From: Thereva unica
Lineage: Eukaryota > Arthropoda > Insecta > Diptera > Therevidae
Direction: 5' to 3'
DNA length: 64,000 nt
NCBI GenBank assembly: GCA_949987705.1
Contig: OX465283.1
Location: 92,057,813-92,121,812, forward strand
In this document: positions 43,720 through 55,085 of the stretch, in pieces
Numbering within the stretch: position 1 is the first letter of the stretch
Layout of the letters: each line of letters starts with the position of its first letter
Notes under the pieces: model-generated
Told to the model about the DNA's origin: nothing
The model's database searches: none
Seen by the model: the letters and a program-made list of their open reading frames with translations, nothing else
Position numbers and translations under genes: made by a program

Positions 43720-43990
43720 AGAGACATTTCTTACTTCTTTTGCAGCAGCAAAATATCCAATCTGAACTGCGCCGAGGTGAGATTGTAAACACGAACTGGA
43801 ACAACATTTTCTTATTATTTCAATAAAATATCCAATTCGAATTGCGGCGAGCTGAGATTGTAAACACGAACTGCATAGATTATTTTCTTACTGTTTTTGC
43901 CGCAGTCAAATATCCAATTTAAGCCGAGCCGTGGTGAGATTGTAAATACGAACTGGAGAGAAATCTCTTACATTTTTGAAGGAGTGAAAT
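43720..43990 (+). repeat. three imperfect tandem units of about 90 bp
   Basis: Each unit runs AAATATCCAAT...GAGATTGTAAA(C/T)ACGAACTG...TTCTTA. The units start near 43750, 43837 and 43907. Confidence 0.75.
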
Positions 43991-44749
43991 TTTATACTAA
44001 AGAGACAATTCTTACATCCCAGTAAACCACGAATGCATACAAAATGAATTCACAATACATTTCAGAAATGAATGAAATTCATTACAGAAAGCATTTTGTA
44101 AGTAATACGGAATGCATTAAAACACATTAGGAATGTCCTAGGATGAAATGCATTGCTTGTAATGCATTAACAATATATTTCATATAGAAGTATGTAATGC
44201 ATAAATAATAAATTACAAATACATTTTATAGATGTGGAAAAACCATTGCAAAAGGCATTTCATAAAACTAATAAAATGTATTGAATAGCATTAGGATTGC
44301 CCTAGGAAGAAATGCATTGATTCTAATCGACTAAAAATGCATTTAATAATAAAATAATATTTTTTTAAAACAAAATTTATTATAATTTTATGTTGTATTT
44401 AAGATGCTCTGAATTTCTGGATATGTGACGTCCGTCGCCCTCATATCTCTCTCGAAAATAGAAAATGAATAATTTTCAGTATGTATGCTATCTGAAATGA
44501 GATACGATTTTATTAGCTTAATTACTGAAGACTCCAACAAAAATTAGTTAGCGTGACGGAATGGAGTGCTCGTGTATTTGGCCCTTTATAATACGCTTTT
44601 GAATCCCCAAAATCCTAACAATTTAATACATTGCTTGTAATGTATTTGTAAGGCACTTGTAAGCAGTCGCTGATTGATAACTTTCAGATAGCTTACTTGT
44701 AATGTACGGCGAATGCATTTCTTTGTTCTATGCATTACATGTGGTTTGC

Positions 44750-45090
44750 TGGGATTTTACGAGGGAGGTGAATTTTGTGCTGAAGAGACAATTCTTACAT
44801 TTTTCGAGGGAGGTGAATTTTGTACTGAAGAGACAATTCTTACATTTTTCGAGGGAGGTAACAATTCTTACATTTTTCGAGGGAGGTGAATTTTGTACTG
44901 AAGAGACAATTCTTACATTTTTCGAGGGAGGCAAATTTTGTACTGAAGAGATAATTCTTACATTTTTCGAGGGAGGTAACAATTCTTACATTTTTCGAGG
45001 GAGATAAATTTTGTACTGAAGAGACAATTCTTACATTTTTTGGAGGGAGTGAAGTTGGAGAGATATTTCTTACATTTTTCGAGGGAGGTA
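44750..45090 (+). repeat. tandem array of about 45-bp units
   Basis: Units read TTTTTCGAGGGAGGTGAATT followed by TTGTACTGAAGAGACAATTCTTACA. There are about seven copies, some shortened to the ACAATTCTTACATTTTTCGA part. Short open frames on both strands here are products of the repeat. Confidence 0.88.
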
Positions 45091-45473
45091 AAATTTTATT
45101 TTTATTTTTTAATCTCTATCTGCAACAATAAAATATTTTCGTGTTATTTTCAATTTTAGGGAGTTTCATTTTAAATCTGTAAATATGTTTTTCTTTATAC
45201 AGTTAACAAAAATTTTAAAGAATATTTTTGTAATCAACATTCATAGGCACGATAATTAATATTTCCATTCATGCATTTATCATTTATCGTATCCTCTCTT
45301 TCGCAAACGCAATAGATCTCCCAAATCGCAACGTTTGAGCCATTCACTATGTGACGTGCTAGCACAATACAATGGCACCTCGCCTCATTTGAAGTGAGAC
45401 ATTGTACTGGTTCAAAAGGAAAAAGAGGCTCCTCTTACAAACTCATTTTATTATCGTGTCCTACCCAACACTA

Positions 45474-46120
45474 GGTAGAACACAATTAGCTAAGTGACGT
45501 CATTCCTAATTCAAAATGAAGGCCAACACAAAATTGCGGAAAGCTTAAAATAGACTAAAAAGCAGAAAATATAACCGATCAACTTCCAATTTTGCACACA
45601 CTCGTAGTTCGCGTGATAATTAATATGTATGCATGATGAGATGAATAGTTGAGTTAAGGGTAAATGAAAATAAAGAAGCAGTACAGGTTACAAAAAATCA
45701 CAAACCAAAAACAGAGATGCTGCTGTCAACTAAATTCAACTACTCAACTACTGAACCCATGTCCGTATGCATAATTTCAACTCATCCCAGGCAGCAGAGC
45801 TGAGTAGAGTTCAGTCGACCTTAACTCAACTCGACTCTCGTTTACATGTAGCTAGACTTGGGTTCAACCTGATATATAAGTAGATACTAAATGCAATATG
45901 ACATTTTTGTAAAAAAATCAAGAATACGGTTCCAAGAAGGCGACAGTTTCTGCAATTGTGTTCCACCGAGCCCACGACATGGGTGTCAAATGAAAGAGTA
46001 CGACAGGTACAATACAGTAAGCTGTATGAAGTAATTTTAAATCTAATAGAACCGCCATCATAAAATGGCGGAATATATATAATAAACTAAAAAGTAGAAA
46101 ATAAAATGAATGGTTAATTT
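45474..46120 (+). repeat. R1 repeats: right part of the split copy, then a second copy
   Basis: 45474-45580 continues the split R1 copy (GACGTCATTCCTAATTCAAA matches GGTGTCATTCCAAATTCAAA at 62295). A further copy at about 45885-46120 has GTGTCAAATGAAAGAGTACG and AATAAACTAAAAAGTAGAAA. About 300 bp between them is unassigned. Confidence 0.6.
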
Positions 46121-46188
46121 TTTTTTTTTTTTAATTCTTTTAATTAACTAAAAAATGTTCTGAAAAGTAAAAAATAAAAAATATGTAA

Positions 46189-46556
46189 AAGAAAGCGTGA
46201 AATTTCAATTTTAATGAAAAAGTTAATTAAAAGAATGGCGCATTTTTCATCAAAAAATTTTGTTAGAATTTTCTTCAAAGCGAATTGAGCAAAACAACAA
46301 GTTTAAATTAATTTTTTACTACGCCTTATAAATTAATACATAAAATCTTAAATACATTGAAAAATAAAACAAAATTAAAAATGATGATTTTATAAAAAAG
46401 TGTAAATTTCTTAATATAAAAATAATGAAATTAATAAAGCAAAAAATTGAGGGTTATTGTAAATCTCACGCGATTTACAGATATATTTTTTGATGAAAAA
46501 TGTGCCATTCTTTTGATTAACTTTTTCATTAAAATTGAAATTTCACGCTTTCTTTT
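46189..46556. repeat. inverted repeat with about 75-bp arms
   Basis: 46189-46265 (AGAAAGCGTGAAATTTCAAT...) and 46485-46556 (...ATTGAAATTTCACGCTTTCT) are near-perfect reverse complements. The spacer is about 220 bp of A/T-rich DNA. No target duplication was identified. Confidence 0.8.
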
Positions 46557-47129
46557 TAGTCCAGGCGCTAGAGCAGTGAAACCTATAACTTTTGGTTTTG
46601 GCGTGATGTAACGGACTTTTTTGGTGGAATCGGTCAGAAATGACATCCCCAACAATATTAAGGGGGTGCACAAGCATGAAACTCCCAGGAAAACTTGTGG
46701 TACCCCAAAAACTGAAAAATTCACCAAAATTTCCCTGTTTTTTACCTTTCTTGTTAAATATCTCTTAACGAAGGCTTCTAGGCGAAAAATTTGTTGAGCA
46801 TGTTTTGTTCGTTATTGGATTTGTTAAAACTTACCCTAAGGTGGATTTTTGAAATTTGAATTTTTGTATTGCAAAAGAGCCGAAAACCGCGAAAAAAAGC
46901 ACCTCACTTTAAAGTTATCACAAGGAAAGAAGAGACCATTATCTTCCAATTTAATTTTGTAATTAGATAGTTAAAGGCATGATTAACTTATATCCAAAAC
47001 CCAATCACGGTCGGTCAAATAGTTTTTGCATAATGAATTTTGCAATTAAGTGAATTTAAAAAGTTAAATTTGTTACTGCACCAAAAGAAAATCTCCCATG
47101 TTGGTCCTGATTTTTTACGTATGCTCTAA
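46557..47129. other. unassigned region
   Basis: Nothing recognised. Confidence 0.35.
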
Positions 47130-47675
47130 GACTCTCTTTACAATATCCAATCATTAAAATTCTGGTTTTTAAATTTATTTATGGTTTTTAATTTTTTTAA
47201 GATTTCTGGCAAAAAACTGCAACTAAGGCGTTTTTTCCACAAAAATTGCTAACTCGGCGACCGGCGCCAGGAATGCTAGGCGCGTTTCAATTTCGCTCGA
47301 AAAAGGATTCAGTTTCTATTGCGCACAGCTTTCAATAAAATATTGTAGAACATAATTTTTTAAACAATTAGAAAAAATTACCGAATTTTGTTTGAATTTT
47401 TTCCATGTTACTAGCTGGAAACCTTTTCAATTCCCTATCCAAATTAAAAAAAACACAGCTTAATTGGTGCAATAGAAACTGAGTCCTTTTTCGAGCGAAT
47501 TTGAAACGCGCCTAGCATTCCTGGCGTCGCCGAGTTAGCAATTTTTGTGGAAAAAACGCCTTAGTTGCAGTTTTTTGCCAGAAATCTTAAAAAAATTAAA
47601 AACCATAAAAAAAATTAAAAACCATAAAAAAATTAAAAACCAAAATTTTAATGATTGGATATTGTAAAGAGAGTC
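47130..47675. repeat. inverted repeat with about 200-bp arms
   Basis: The left arm 47130-47336 (starts GACTCTCTTTACAATATCCA) and right arm 47465-47675 (ends TGGATATTGTAAAGAGAGTC) are near-identical inverted copies. The spacer is about 130 bp, and three short TTAAAAACCATAAAAAAA units near 47590-47640 sit in the right arm. The right arm ends exactly where the 118-bp array begins. Confidence 0.87.
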
Positions 47676-48960
47676 GAAATTCATCACCTAAGGGGGTGAA
47701 ATGGGGTTTAAACAAACCGCTAGAGCTATAGGGCTGAAATTTTGACAGTGCATCCCTATAATGGCGTGGACATCCACTATAAAGCGATTTTTCGAAATTC
47801 ATCCCCTAAGGGGGTCAAATGGGGTTTACGCAAACCGCTGGAGCTATAAGGCTGAAGTTTTGACAGTGCATCCCTATAATGACGTGGACATCCACTAAAA
47901 AGCGATTTTTCGAAATTCATCCCCTAAGGGGGTGAAATGGGGTCAACTCAAAACCGCTGGAGCTATAAGGCTGAAATTTTGACAGCGCATCCCTGTAATG
48001 ATGTGGACATCCACTAAGAAGCAATTTTTCGAAATTCATCCCCTAAGGGGGTGAAATGGGGTTTACCCAAACCGCTGGAGCTATAGGGCTGAAATTTTGA
48101 CAGTGCATCCTTATAATGACGTGGACATCCACTAAAAATCGATTTTTCGAAATTCATCCCCTAAGGGGTTTATCCAAACCGCTAAAGCTATAGGGCTGAA
48201 ATTTTGACAGTGCATCCCTTTAATGACGTGGACATCCACTAAAGAGCGATTTTTCGAAATTCATCCCCTAAGGGGTTGAAATGCGGTTTATCCAAACCGC
48301 GAAAGTTATAGCGCTGAAATTTTGACAGTGCATCCCTATAATGGCGTGGGCATTCAGTATAAAGCGATTTTTCGAAATTTATCCCCTAAGGGGGTGAAAT
48401 GGGGTTTACCCAAACCGCTGGAGCTATAGGGCTGAAATTTTGACAGTGCATCCTCTTAATGACGTGGACATCCACTAAGAAGCGATTTTGCAAAATTAAT
48501 TCCCTAAGGAGGTGAAATGGGGTTAACCCACACCGCTGAAGCTGAAGGGCTTTAATTTTGACCGTGCATAACTATAATAACGTGGACATCCACTTAGGAG
48601 CGATTTTTTGAAATTTATCCCCTAAGGGGGATTAATGGGGTTAACCCAAACCGCTGGAGCTAAACGGCTGAAATTTTGACAGTGCATCTCTATAATGACG
48701 TGGACATTCACTAAGAAGCGATTTTTCGAGATTCATCCCCTAAAGGGGGTGAAATGGGATTACCAAACTACTGGGGCTATAGGGCTGAAATTTTGACAGT
48801 GCATCCCTATAATGACGTGGACATCCACTAAGAGGCGTTTACTCGAAATTCATCCCCTAAGGGATGAAATGGGGTTAACCCAAACCTCTGAAGCTGAAGG
48901 GCTGAAATTTTGACAGTGCGTCCCTATAATCACGAAGAAATTAATGACTCGAAATTCACT
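47675..48960 (+). repeat. 118-bp tandem array, 11 units
   Basis: Unit starts (CGAAATTCATCCCCTAAGGG and variants) lie at 47675, 47793, 47911, 48030, 48148, 48255, 48373, 48491, 48609, 48727 and 48844. The period is 118 bp, with one 107-bp unit lacking GTGAAATGGGG. Each unit carries GCTGAAATTTTGACAGTGCA and GTGGACATCCACT, an imperfect palindrome. Neighbouring units differ by several per cent by eye. It is non-coding. Confidence 0.95.
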
Positions 48961-49249
48961 TTATTTAATATTCATTTGTGATTGCTTCATAATTTCTTGC
49001 ACCCACGTAAATAGGCGAACAAACTTAACGAACGTTCGTCAAACCCTAAAATGTCACTTCTATTGATGACATAAACATGCCAATCTCTGCTTCAAAACTT
49101 GCAGATTTGTTGAGCAAAGGTGATATACGCAGCAATTTGTTTACCATATTTATTAAAAAAATGCAATATAGTAAACCCTTTTTAAGGATAAAAACAGCTG
49201 ACTTTTTTGTTTGAAGGAAAACATTGCACATAATAAATAAACAGTTTTT

Positions 49250-49279
49250 ATTTAAAGGCGTTGCAAGGCACTCGGGTTT
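49250..49279 (+). mobile_element. Helitron 3' terminus
   Basis: TTTAAAGGCGTTGCAAGGCACTCGGGTTTTATGCTAG|T matches the 3' end of the Helitron at 56818 (TTTAAAGGCGTTGCAACGCA...). It has the required CTAG end followed by T. The 5' end of this copy was not located. Sequence between 48961 and 49249 is otherwise unassigned. Confidence 0.65.
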
Positions 49280-49559
49280 TATGCTAGTTTATTATAAAAT
49301 CACAATTATTTTATGTACATAAATAAACTGACTTCTTTCAGTGAGCGCACAACTCTAAATGGAAATTTTTCAAAAGAGAATATTTCACAACAAAGGAAAA
49401 CGTTACGAATCGAAACTCAGAGAATTTGACAAAGTTGAAAACAACTTCAAAAATGATAATCAGTTGAAAATAATCTTCCAAAATGCTTCTGAATGCGACT
49501 TGGAAGCACTTCCAATCTGATTTCAGAGAATGCTGCTTCCACTTTTCCCGCTGGGTATA

Positions 49560-50105
49560 TGCAGTAGCATTATTACCGAAAATGGTGGGGCAGAAGAAGA
49601 CGTCAGTTCCAGAATAAATAAAGCACGAGGCGCATATGCATGCCTGTCCCGCATATGGAGATCAACGGAGATCTACACTAACACCAAATTGCGGCTATTC
49701 AACTCTAATGTTAAGGCAGTTCTCTTGCACGGTTGCGAAACATGGAAAGTCTCCCAATTCATCACGGGGCGCCTACAAGTCTTCATCAACAGATGCCTGC
49801 GTCGTATCCTAAAAATCCGCTGTCAAGATAGAATTTCAAACGAAGAACTATGGCGCCGTGCCGGCCAAGAAAGGATAGACGACCAAAGCAGACGAAGGAA
49901 ATGGAATTGGGTTGGCCACACCTTGCGACGCGAAAACGAAAATGAAGCTAAACAGGCCCTTGGTTGGAATCCCAAAGGATCCCGTCGAGTAGGAAGACCT
50001 AGAACAAAGTGGAGGAGAACCCTATCCGCAGAAGCCGCAGCAACAGGGAGATCCTGGTTGGAGCTGAGAGCTGTCGCGCAAAACTGAGTCCGCTGGAGGG
50101 CAACT
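49560..50105 (+). pseudogene. RTE-type LINE, C-terminal part of endonuclease-reverse transcriptase
   Basis: From about 49573 the frame reads GGAEEDVSSRINKARGAYACL, VKAVLLHGCETWK, LQVFINRCLRRILKIR, ISNEELWRRAGQ and RKWNWVGHTLRRENENEAKQALGWNPKG. RRVGRPRTKWRRTLSAEA follows. This is the conserved C-terminal region after the RT of RTE-like LINEs abundant in invertebrates. The frame is open to a TGA at 50085, and the codons after it (VRWRATF) belong to the same conserved end, so that TGA is a mutation. The RT and endonuclease are absent (5' truncation near 49560). The 3' end GGGATTAAAAGAG with A-rich sequence at 50130-50150 is typical of the group. Confidence 0.82.
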
Positions 50106-52408
50106 TTTCCGCCCTAGGTCCCATGAGGGATTAAAAGAGCGTAAAGAAAAGAATGTACAGAGCTTTTACGCGGTAGCGGGAGTCCACACATTCAAAAAAT
50201 ATAGGAGTTATGATTTTTTGAACCAAAATACCGATTTTTCATGTTTTTTCGCACCTTTTATTTTTTTCTTTCGTAGTAACAAAAAAAATCTCAACTATTG
50301 GCCTAAAAAAAGGGTTGTCAAAAAACCCCACTGAATTTTTTTAACATTCCATATTGTATATTTCCCAAGGAAATGGTTTTTTTTGCATGGGGTGCGGGGA
50401 CACCCCATAGGCCAGTTATGTTACAAAATCGACGTGGGCCAGCTAAGAGTTAACTAAAGACAAAACGAGGAATTTTTGGAGAAAACTTACTGGACCTTAT
50501 TTAAAGTATAGATTTTTTCAAATGTCGTGACATCTGGCGCATGTTGGGGTAAAAGTTCTAAAAAATGCTCAAAAGCTTAAGATAATTTCTTACAATAAAG
50601 CGAAAAACAAATAATACATAATTTAAATATTTTACTTAAAGTTTATTAAAATTGTTAATAATTGCTGTCTGTCCGGGTTTTTTACCTTTTTTCATCTCCA
50701 TCGGTGCCATCAGAGTCCTTTCCTAAATTAATTATTATTCTATTGGAATTGAAAAACATACCCTCTTTTCGCAAATAATCCTTTTTCATTTTACAAGAAT
50801 AATAAAATTGTATGGCTTACTGTGTTATTGTTTATTATTTCTTAAGTAACGTGAAAAAATTATATTTTTTGGTGCAAGTATCGGAAAGGCAACTACTACC
50901 ACAACAATGATTCTTGCGGCAACTGACTGTATTGATTGATAACCCGGCCTAAAATTTTTAATTTAAATTTTTAACAAGAATAAACTGACTTTTTCAAGAA
51001 ACAGAAAACAATGTTGGTGTAACTTGCATATTTTCAATTTTACTCTTTATCTTTTATTCTTTTTATCTTTGCTTAATTTTGTGATCCATTGTATATTTCA
51101 TAAAGTGAGCGAGAATTGACTCCTCCTCCTTCTTATCAAACCCCTTGCAATCATGTAATCAGTCGCGGCTGCGTATTGTTAAAGTGAGGTGTATTTTCCT
51201 GGCGGGTCAATGATTACTTAAAAAATTTACAAATTATGAATGAAAAACGTCCTTTTTTTATATATTTTTTAATATTCAGGTTTTTGTATTTTACGCATTT
51301 GCTACAGAAATAATTTGTAGTAATTTTTATTAAGAAATATGAAATTTGTGTTTCTAACGCTCTCATTCCTAGATTATTGACGTTTTCCGCCAGTCGCATG
51401 CGCGCTTCTGCCCAGGGAGGTAGTGCTGCTTGCGGCTGCGAACAACTTTCAATTTTTGAATGAAAATTCTTTTAAACTTAAAAGAAATTTTTTCAGCATA
51501 GTTTTTGAATCATTTTAAACTTAGGGATGAAAAACATTTCGAATAATTATAATAAAACTATGCATATTATGATGAATAAACTTTGAGCACGATTGATTTG
51601 AGCACGGTTTTACATCTATTTAAAAGTTCTTTTCAATACATATAAAGATTACTTAACTTTATTCATTCGGCATGCGCACATCCCTTCCCAAATTATTTTG
51701 TTGAGCTTTTTCTGCGTTTGTTGCCTTTTTAAGTTAAAAGAGGGGAAATGATAGAACAAAATTTATAAAACTTGGCAACGAGGTACGCAGAACCCTTCAA
51801 ATTATTTGTGTCACGGCGTTTGAAAACATCTATACTGGAAAAGACCTTTAAAATGAGCTTTAGTACAATTCATTAACATCGAAACTTACCAAGTTATGAA
51901 GAAAATAATATGGTTGCCTCCATTTTTCGGCAAAAAAGCAACACTTTACGGCAAGAATTGAAAGCAAACAAAATCCTTGTACAATTTACTTTATTTAGAT
52001 ATTAACAATATGTTTTAAACTTTTAACGGCTTAGAATGTCTATATTAGAAAAAAAGTTAGATTTACGTTAATAATAAATTTGAATAGTTTTGAAAAAAAA
52101 AATCCTTTTCCCGCAATAACTAAAAAAATACAACTAGTTGGGATGTGGGTTCGACCCTTTCGGTCCACACGATCAACTTCCCTGTATGATGGATGTTGAA
52201 TATTATGATTGGATATTTTAATAATAAATGAACAATAGGCAATATAGAATATATGTATAACACCGAGAATTTGTCACAATTGTTTATCAATATTTTTCCT
52301 AAAATGTCAAACTAAATGTACGCACTTACAAGATTAGGATGACGAAAATGTATATAAAATTGATGCGTTAATGTTTTTCGGCACCTCAATGAAGGCGATA
52401 TAGTTTTT
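50106..52408. other. unassigned A/T-rich region
   Basis: I see no supported gene, element end or array. Only short frames occur. Confidence 0.4.
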
Positions 52409-52985
52409 AGTTCGTGCGGTATCGTGCAGGTACAAAAATCGCTTAAGTCATTTAAACCAAAAAACCGCTAGACCGAATATTATAAAAATATTTTCAGATT
52501 ATATTGTCGCTAATACGCTTTGAACGGCACCTCAAGTAAGTCAATATCTTTTGTAGTTCAGGCCATTTCGTGCAGGTACAAAAATCACTCACGCCGCTTA
52601 AACAAAAAAACGGCTCGACCGAATTTTATGAAAATCTTTTCAGATCATATTTTGGTTAATTCTCTTCGAAAGGCACGTCAACTAAGTAGATATCTTTTAT
52701 AGTTCGCGCGATATCGTGCATGTACAAAAATCACTCAAGCCATTTAAACCAAAAAACAGCTGGACCGAATATTATAAAAATCTTTTCAGATTATATTGTC
52801 GCTAATACGCTTCGAACGGCACCTCAGGTAAGTCAATATCTTTCGCTTAAACTAAAACACAGCTGGACCGAATTTCATGAAAATCTTTTCAGATCATATT
52901 TCGGTTGATACGCTTCGAACGACACCTTAACGAAGTCGATATCAGTTTTGGTTCGCGCGATATCGTGCAGGAAAAAATGACCACA
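52409..52985 (+). repeat. 146-bp tandem repeat, about four units
   Basis: CGTGCAGGTACAAAAATC recurs at 52423, 52569 and 52715 (146-bp steps). A fourth, shortened unit leads to the copy at 52965. Units also share TTTTCAGATTATATTGTCGC and CTTCGAACGGCACCTCA. The phrase GCTGGACCGAAT resembles sequence found near Helitron 5' ends. Three short open frames here are repeat products. Confidence 0.85.
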
Positions 52986-53361
52986 TCCGTAAGCACACAC
53001 ACCATACACAACACATACTTCCTCCCAATCTTTTGCTTAAAATGCTCCTGGGACCTTGAAATTTTCGATTTCGATTTTCGGACCGATTCAATAACTTCCT
53101 ATACTGGGAAGTTAAAAATGAAGGGTTTCTCTTCAAGAAAATTTTGGTTTTTGTTTCGATTCTTTGTGATGAAATGAAATTGAGAAATCTTCTTTGAAAT
53201 TTTGCATGTGGGTGCGAGAACCACATTTTCCGAGCAATTTAAACTTTAAAATTTCAAAAATTTAGGGTACAAACAGTTCAACTTTGCATGCCATGTAACC
53301 CTTGAAATTCCTTACGAATTGAGTTTTGTATCGATTGGATATCTTCAAAACTGAGGAAGTT
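52986..53361. other. unassigned region
   Basis: Nothing recognised. One short frame on each strand (about 52905-53226) has no family features. Confidence 0.35.
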
Positions 53362-54370
53362 CTGGCCGTTCAATCAAAGTGGTATTGGATGGCGTCCAAT
53401 CCGCATCCCACCCGATCTCTGCGGGGGTCCCCCAGGGGTCAATTTTATCACCGGCCCTATTTCTCATATTTATAAATGACCTTCTTTCAATCCCCTCCAA
53501 CCCACTTCTCAGCTTCGCTGACGACGGTACTCTACGTTACTCGTACAGCTTCGATACAAGACAGACTCATGCCAGATCCTGTCTTGATGATCGCGAACTA
53601 ATGTCCAACTCTATTAATAACATTGAACTCATTCTAGAGTGGGGAAAGAAGAATCGTGTTGAATTCAACTCCGACAAAACCAAGTACTGTCTTATCTCCA
53701 AAAAAAAGTTCAACACCCCTCCACTCTTGAGAGTGGATGAAGTTCAACTAATGGCCGACCCATCCTTACACATCTTAGGGGTGACATTAGCCAAAGACTT
53801 GCGATGGAACGACCACATATTCCAAATCGCCAAACAAGCATCCCAGTGCTTGGGATTTCTTAAGAGGTGCAAGTTCCTCCTCCAGCCATCGGCCCGTGCT
53901 GTTATTTATAAATCCTACATTCGGCCTCTCCTCGAATATAACTCCCTCGTTTGGGGGCGGCGTCCCAATAAACACCTTGGCATGGTTAGATAAGGTGTAA
54001 AACAGGGCACTCAAGTTACCGCCCGCTCCACCATCGACCCCTTGAGCCACCGTAGGAAGGTAGCAACACTGACCATATTTTATCGCTACTATCATAGTGA
54101 CTGTTCCTCCGAGTTAAACGCTCTCCTGCCTCCACGGCAATCTTATACCCGCAACACCAGATTAGCCCACTTGTCTCATTCCCTTCACCTGCAACTACCC
54201 CTTTCACGCACTCAACAAGATATGAATTCGTTTGTTAATAGAACAACTCGACTGTGGAATAATCTCTCGCCGTCAGTATTTCCGAGCTCCTACAACATCC
54301 AAGAGTTCAAACGCAGGGTTCATCACCACCTTCTTCAATACCCCCCGTACCTTTTAACCCTTAACCTATA
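53362..54370 (+). pseudogene. LINE family C reverse transcriptase fragment (copy C3)
   Basis: The fragment lacks both element ends. It starts at the GGCCGTTCAATCAAAGT point of family C and stops matching near 54370. It encodes SAGVPQGSILSPALFLIFINDL, SNPLLSFADDGTLRYSYSFDTRQ, NIELILEWGKKNRVEFNSDKTKY, LRVDEVQLMADPSLHILGVTL and LEYNSLVWGRRP. A stop at 53991 is followed in another frame by DPLSHRRKVATLTIFYRYYHSDCSSEL and LWNNLSPSVFPSSYNIQEFKRR. It preserves the segment around FADD that is deleted in C1 and C2, so the three copies complement each other as family references. An internal fragment of this sort is unusual for simple 5' truncation and suggests recombination or deletion. Confidence 0.85.
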
Positions 54371-54384
54371 TTGTTCCACCTGCT

Positions 54385-54862
54385 CCAACCATTCGGGGGC
54401 CTTGGTAATCTACGGGTAAGGCGCCTGACTATTATCCCAGAGGTCCCGGGTTGAATCCCGGCAGCCCCACGGTCCTTTGCCTTTCCCACTTTCCCACCTA
54501 CATAGTTTTCCTTCTTTCTTTTTCCCTCTATACATTCCTGATCCTTCCTGTCATAGGGTTCCCTAGTTCTTCCCCGCTGACAAAGCGCATATCATCGGTT
54601 GGTTGATGAGATTCAACTCGTTTCAGGAGACATAACAACCCAGCAAGTTGTTCTAGATGGCCCGATGTCGGAGTCGCAAAATGGTTGGGAGTGGGTGGAA
54701 GAAAAATGTCGCGGCTAGGTTGTGGCAGCTTCTCTCTTAACTTCTCGCTCTCTTCTCTCTATCTTCCGACTAAAGCTGCTGTTCGACATTGCACTCTATA
54801 CGAAAAATAGATTATCGTCAGTCCAAAGGGGGCTTTCCCTAAGCCTCTAGTCTATCACATAA
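54385..54862 (+). repeat. tRNA-like SINE (copy S2)
   Basis: The head has a degenerate A box (GGTAATCTACGGGTAAGG) and a B-box-like GGTTGAATCCC at about 54450. The shared core and ACTCTATACGAA end follow, with a short A run at 54865. It directly follows C3. Confidence 0.7.
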
Positions 54863-54875
54863 AAAAAATTACTAT

Positions 54876-55085
54876 CGCGACACTATCGGGCATCTAGAAC
54901 AACTCGATGGAGTGTTATGCCTCCTAGAACTAGTTCAATCTCATCAACCAACAGATGACAGCGCAGTGGTGGAGCGGAGAAGGACTAGCGAAGAGGAATC
55001 AGGAATGTAAAGAGCAAGAAGAAATTAGGAACGTTATGTAGGTGGGAAAGTGAGAAAGGCGAAAGACCGTGGCGCTGCTGGGATT
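54876..55085 (-). repeat. SINE copy S3, inverted, tail to tail with S2
   Basis: Reverse complement of the S1/S2 body from GCCACGGTC through TGATGAGATTGAACTAG to GTCGCGATAGTAAT. It lacks the last third. The tRNA-like head is lost near 55090. Confidence 0.7.

Larger units (their letters stand above)
43567..45473. mobile_element. 1.9-kb hAT-like non-autonomous element full of tandem arrays
   Basis: The ends TAGAGTTGAGCCGGAC and (inverse) TAGTGTTGGGTAGGAC are imperfect inverted repeats. They are flanked by the perfect 8-bp duplication GGTAGAAC (43559-43566 and 45474-45481), and the split R1 repeat reads through. The inside has no gene but holds three kinds of repeats: about 90-bp units (43720-43990), AATGCATT-rich short repeats (44030-44350, 44600-44740) and about 45-bp units (44750-45090). 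Confidence 0.85.

Noticed and set aside
44702..45007. 101-residue repeat protein
   Set aside because: It is the translation of the 45-bp tandem array, and the opposite strand is open too. It lies inside a non-autonomous element.
46431..46727. 98-residue minus-strand frame
   Set aside because: Part of it is an arm of the inverted repeat at 46189-46556. No recognised domain.
47675..48960. CRISPR array
   Set aside because: The units are contiguous 118-bp repeats without unique spacers, in a eukaryotic repeat context.
52520..52908. two short frames with similar sequence
   Set aside because: They are translations of the 146-bp tandem repeat units.
54385..54475. tRNA gene
   Set aside because: B-box-like and A-box-like sequences are present but no complete cloverleaf can be drawn. 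The stretch is followed by the SINE body, so it is a SINE head.
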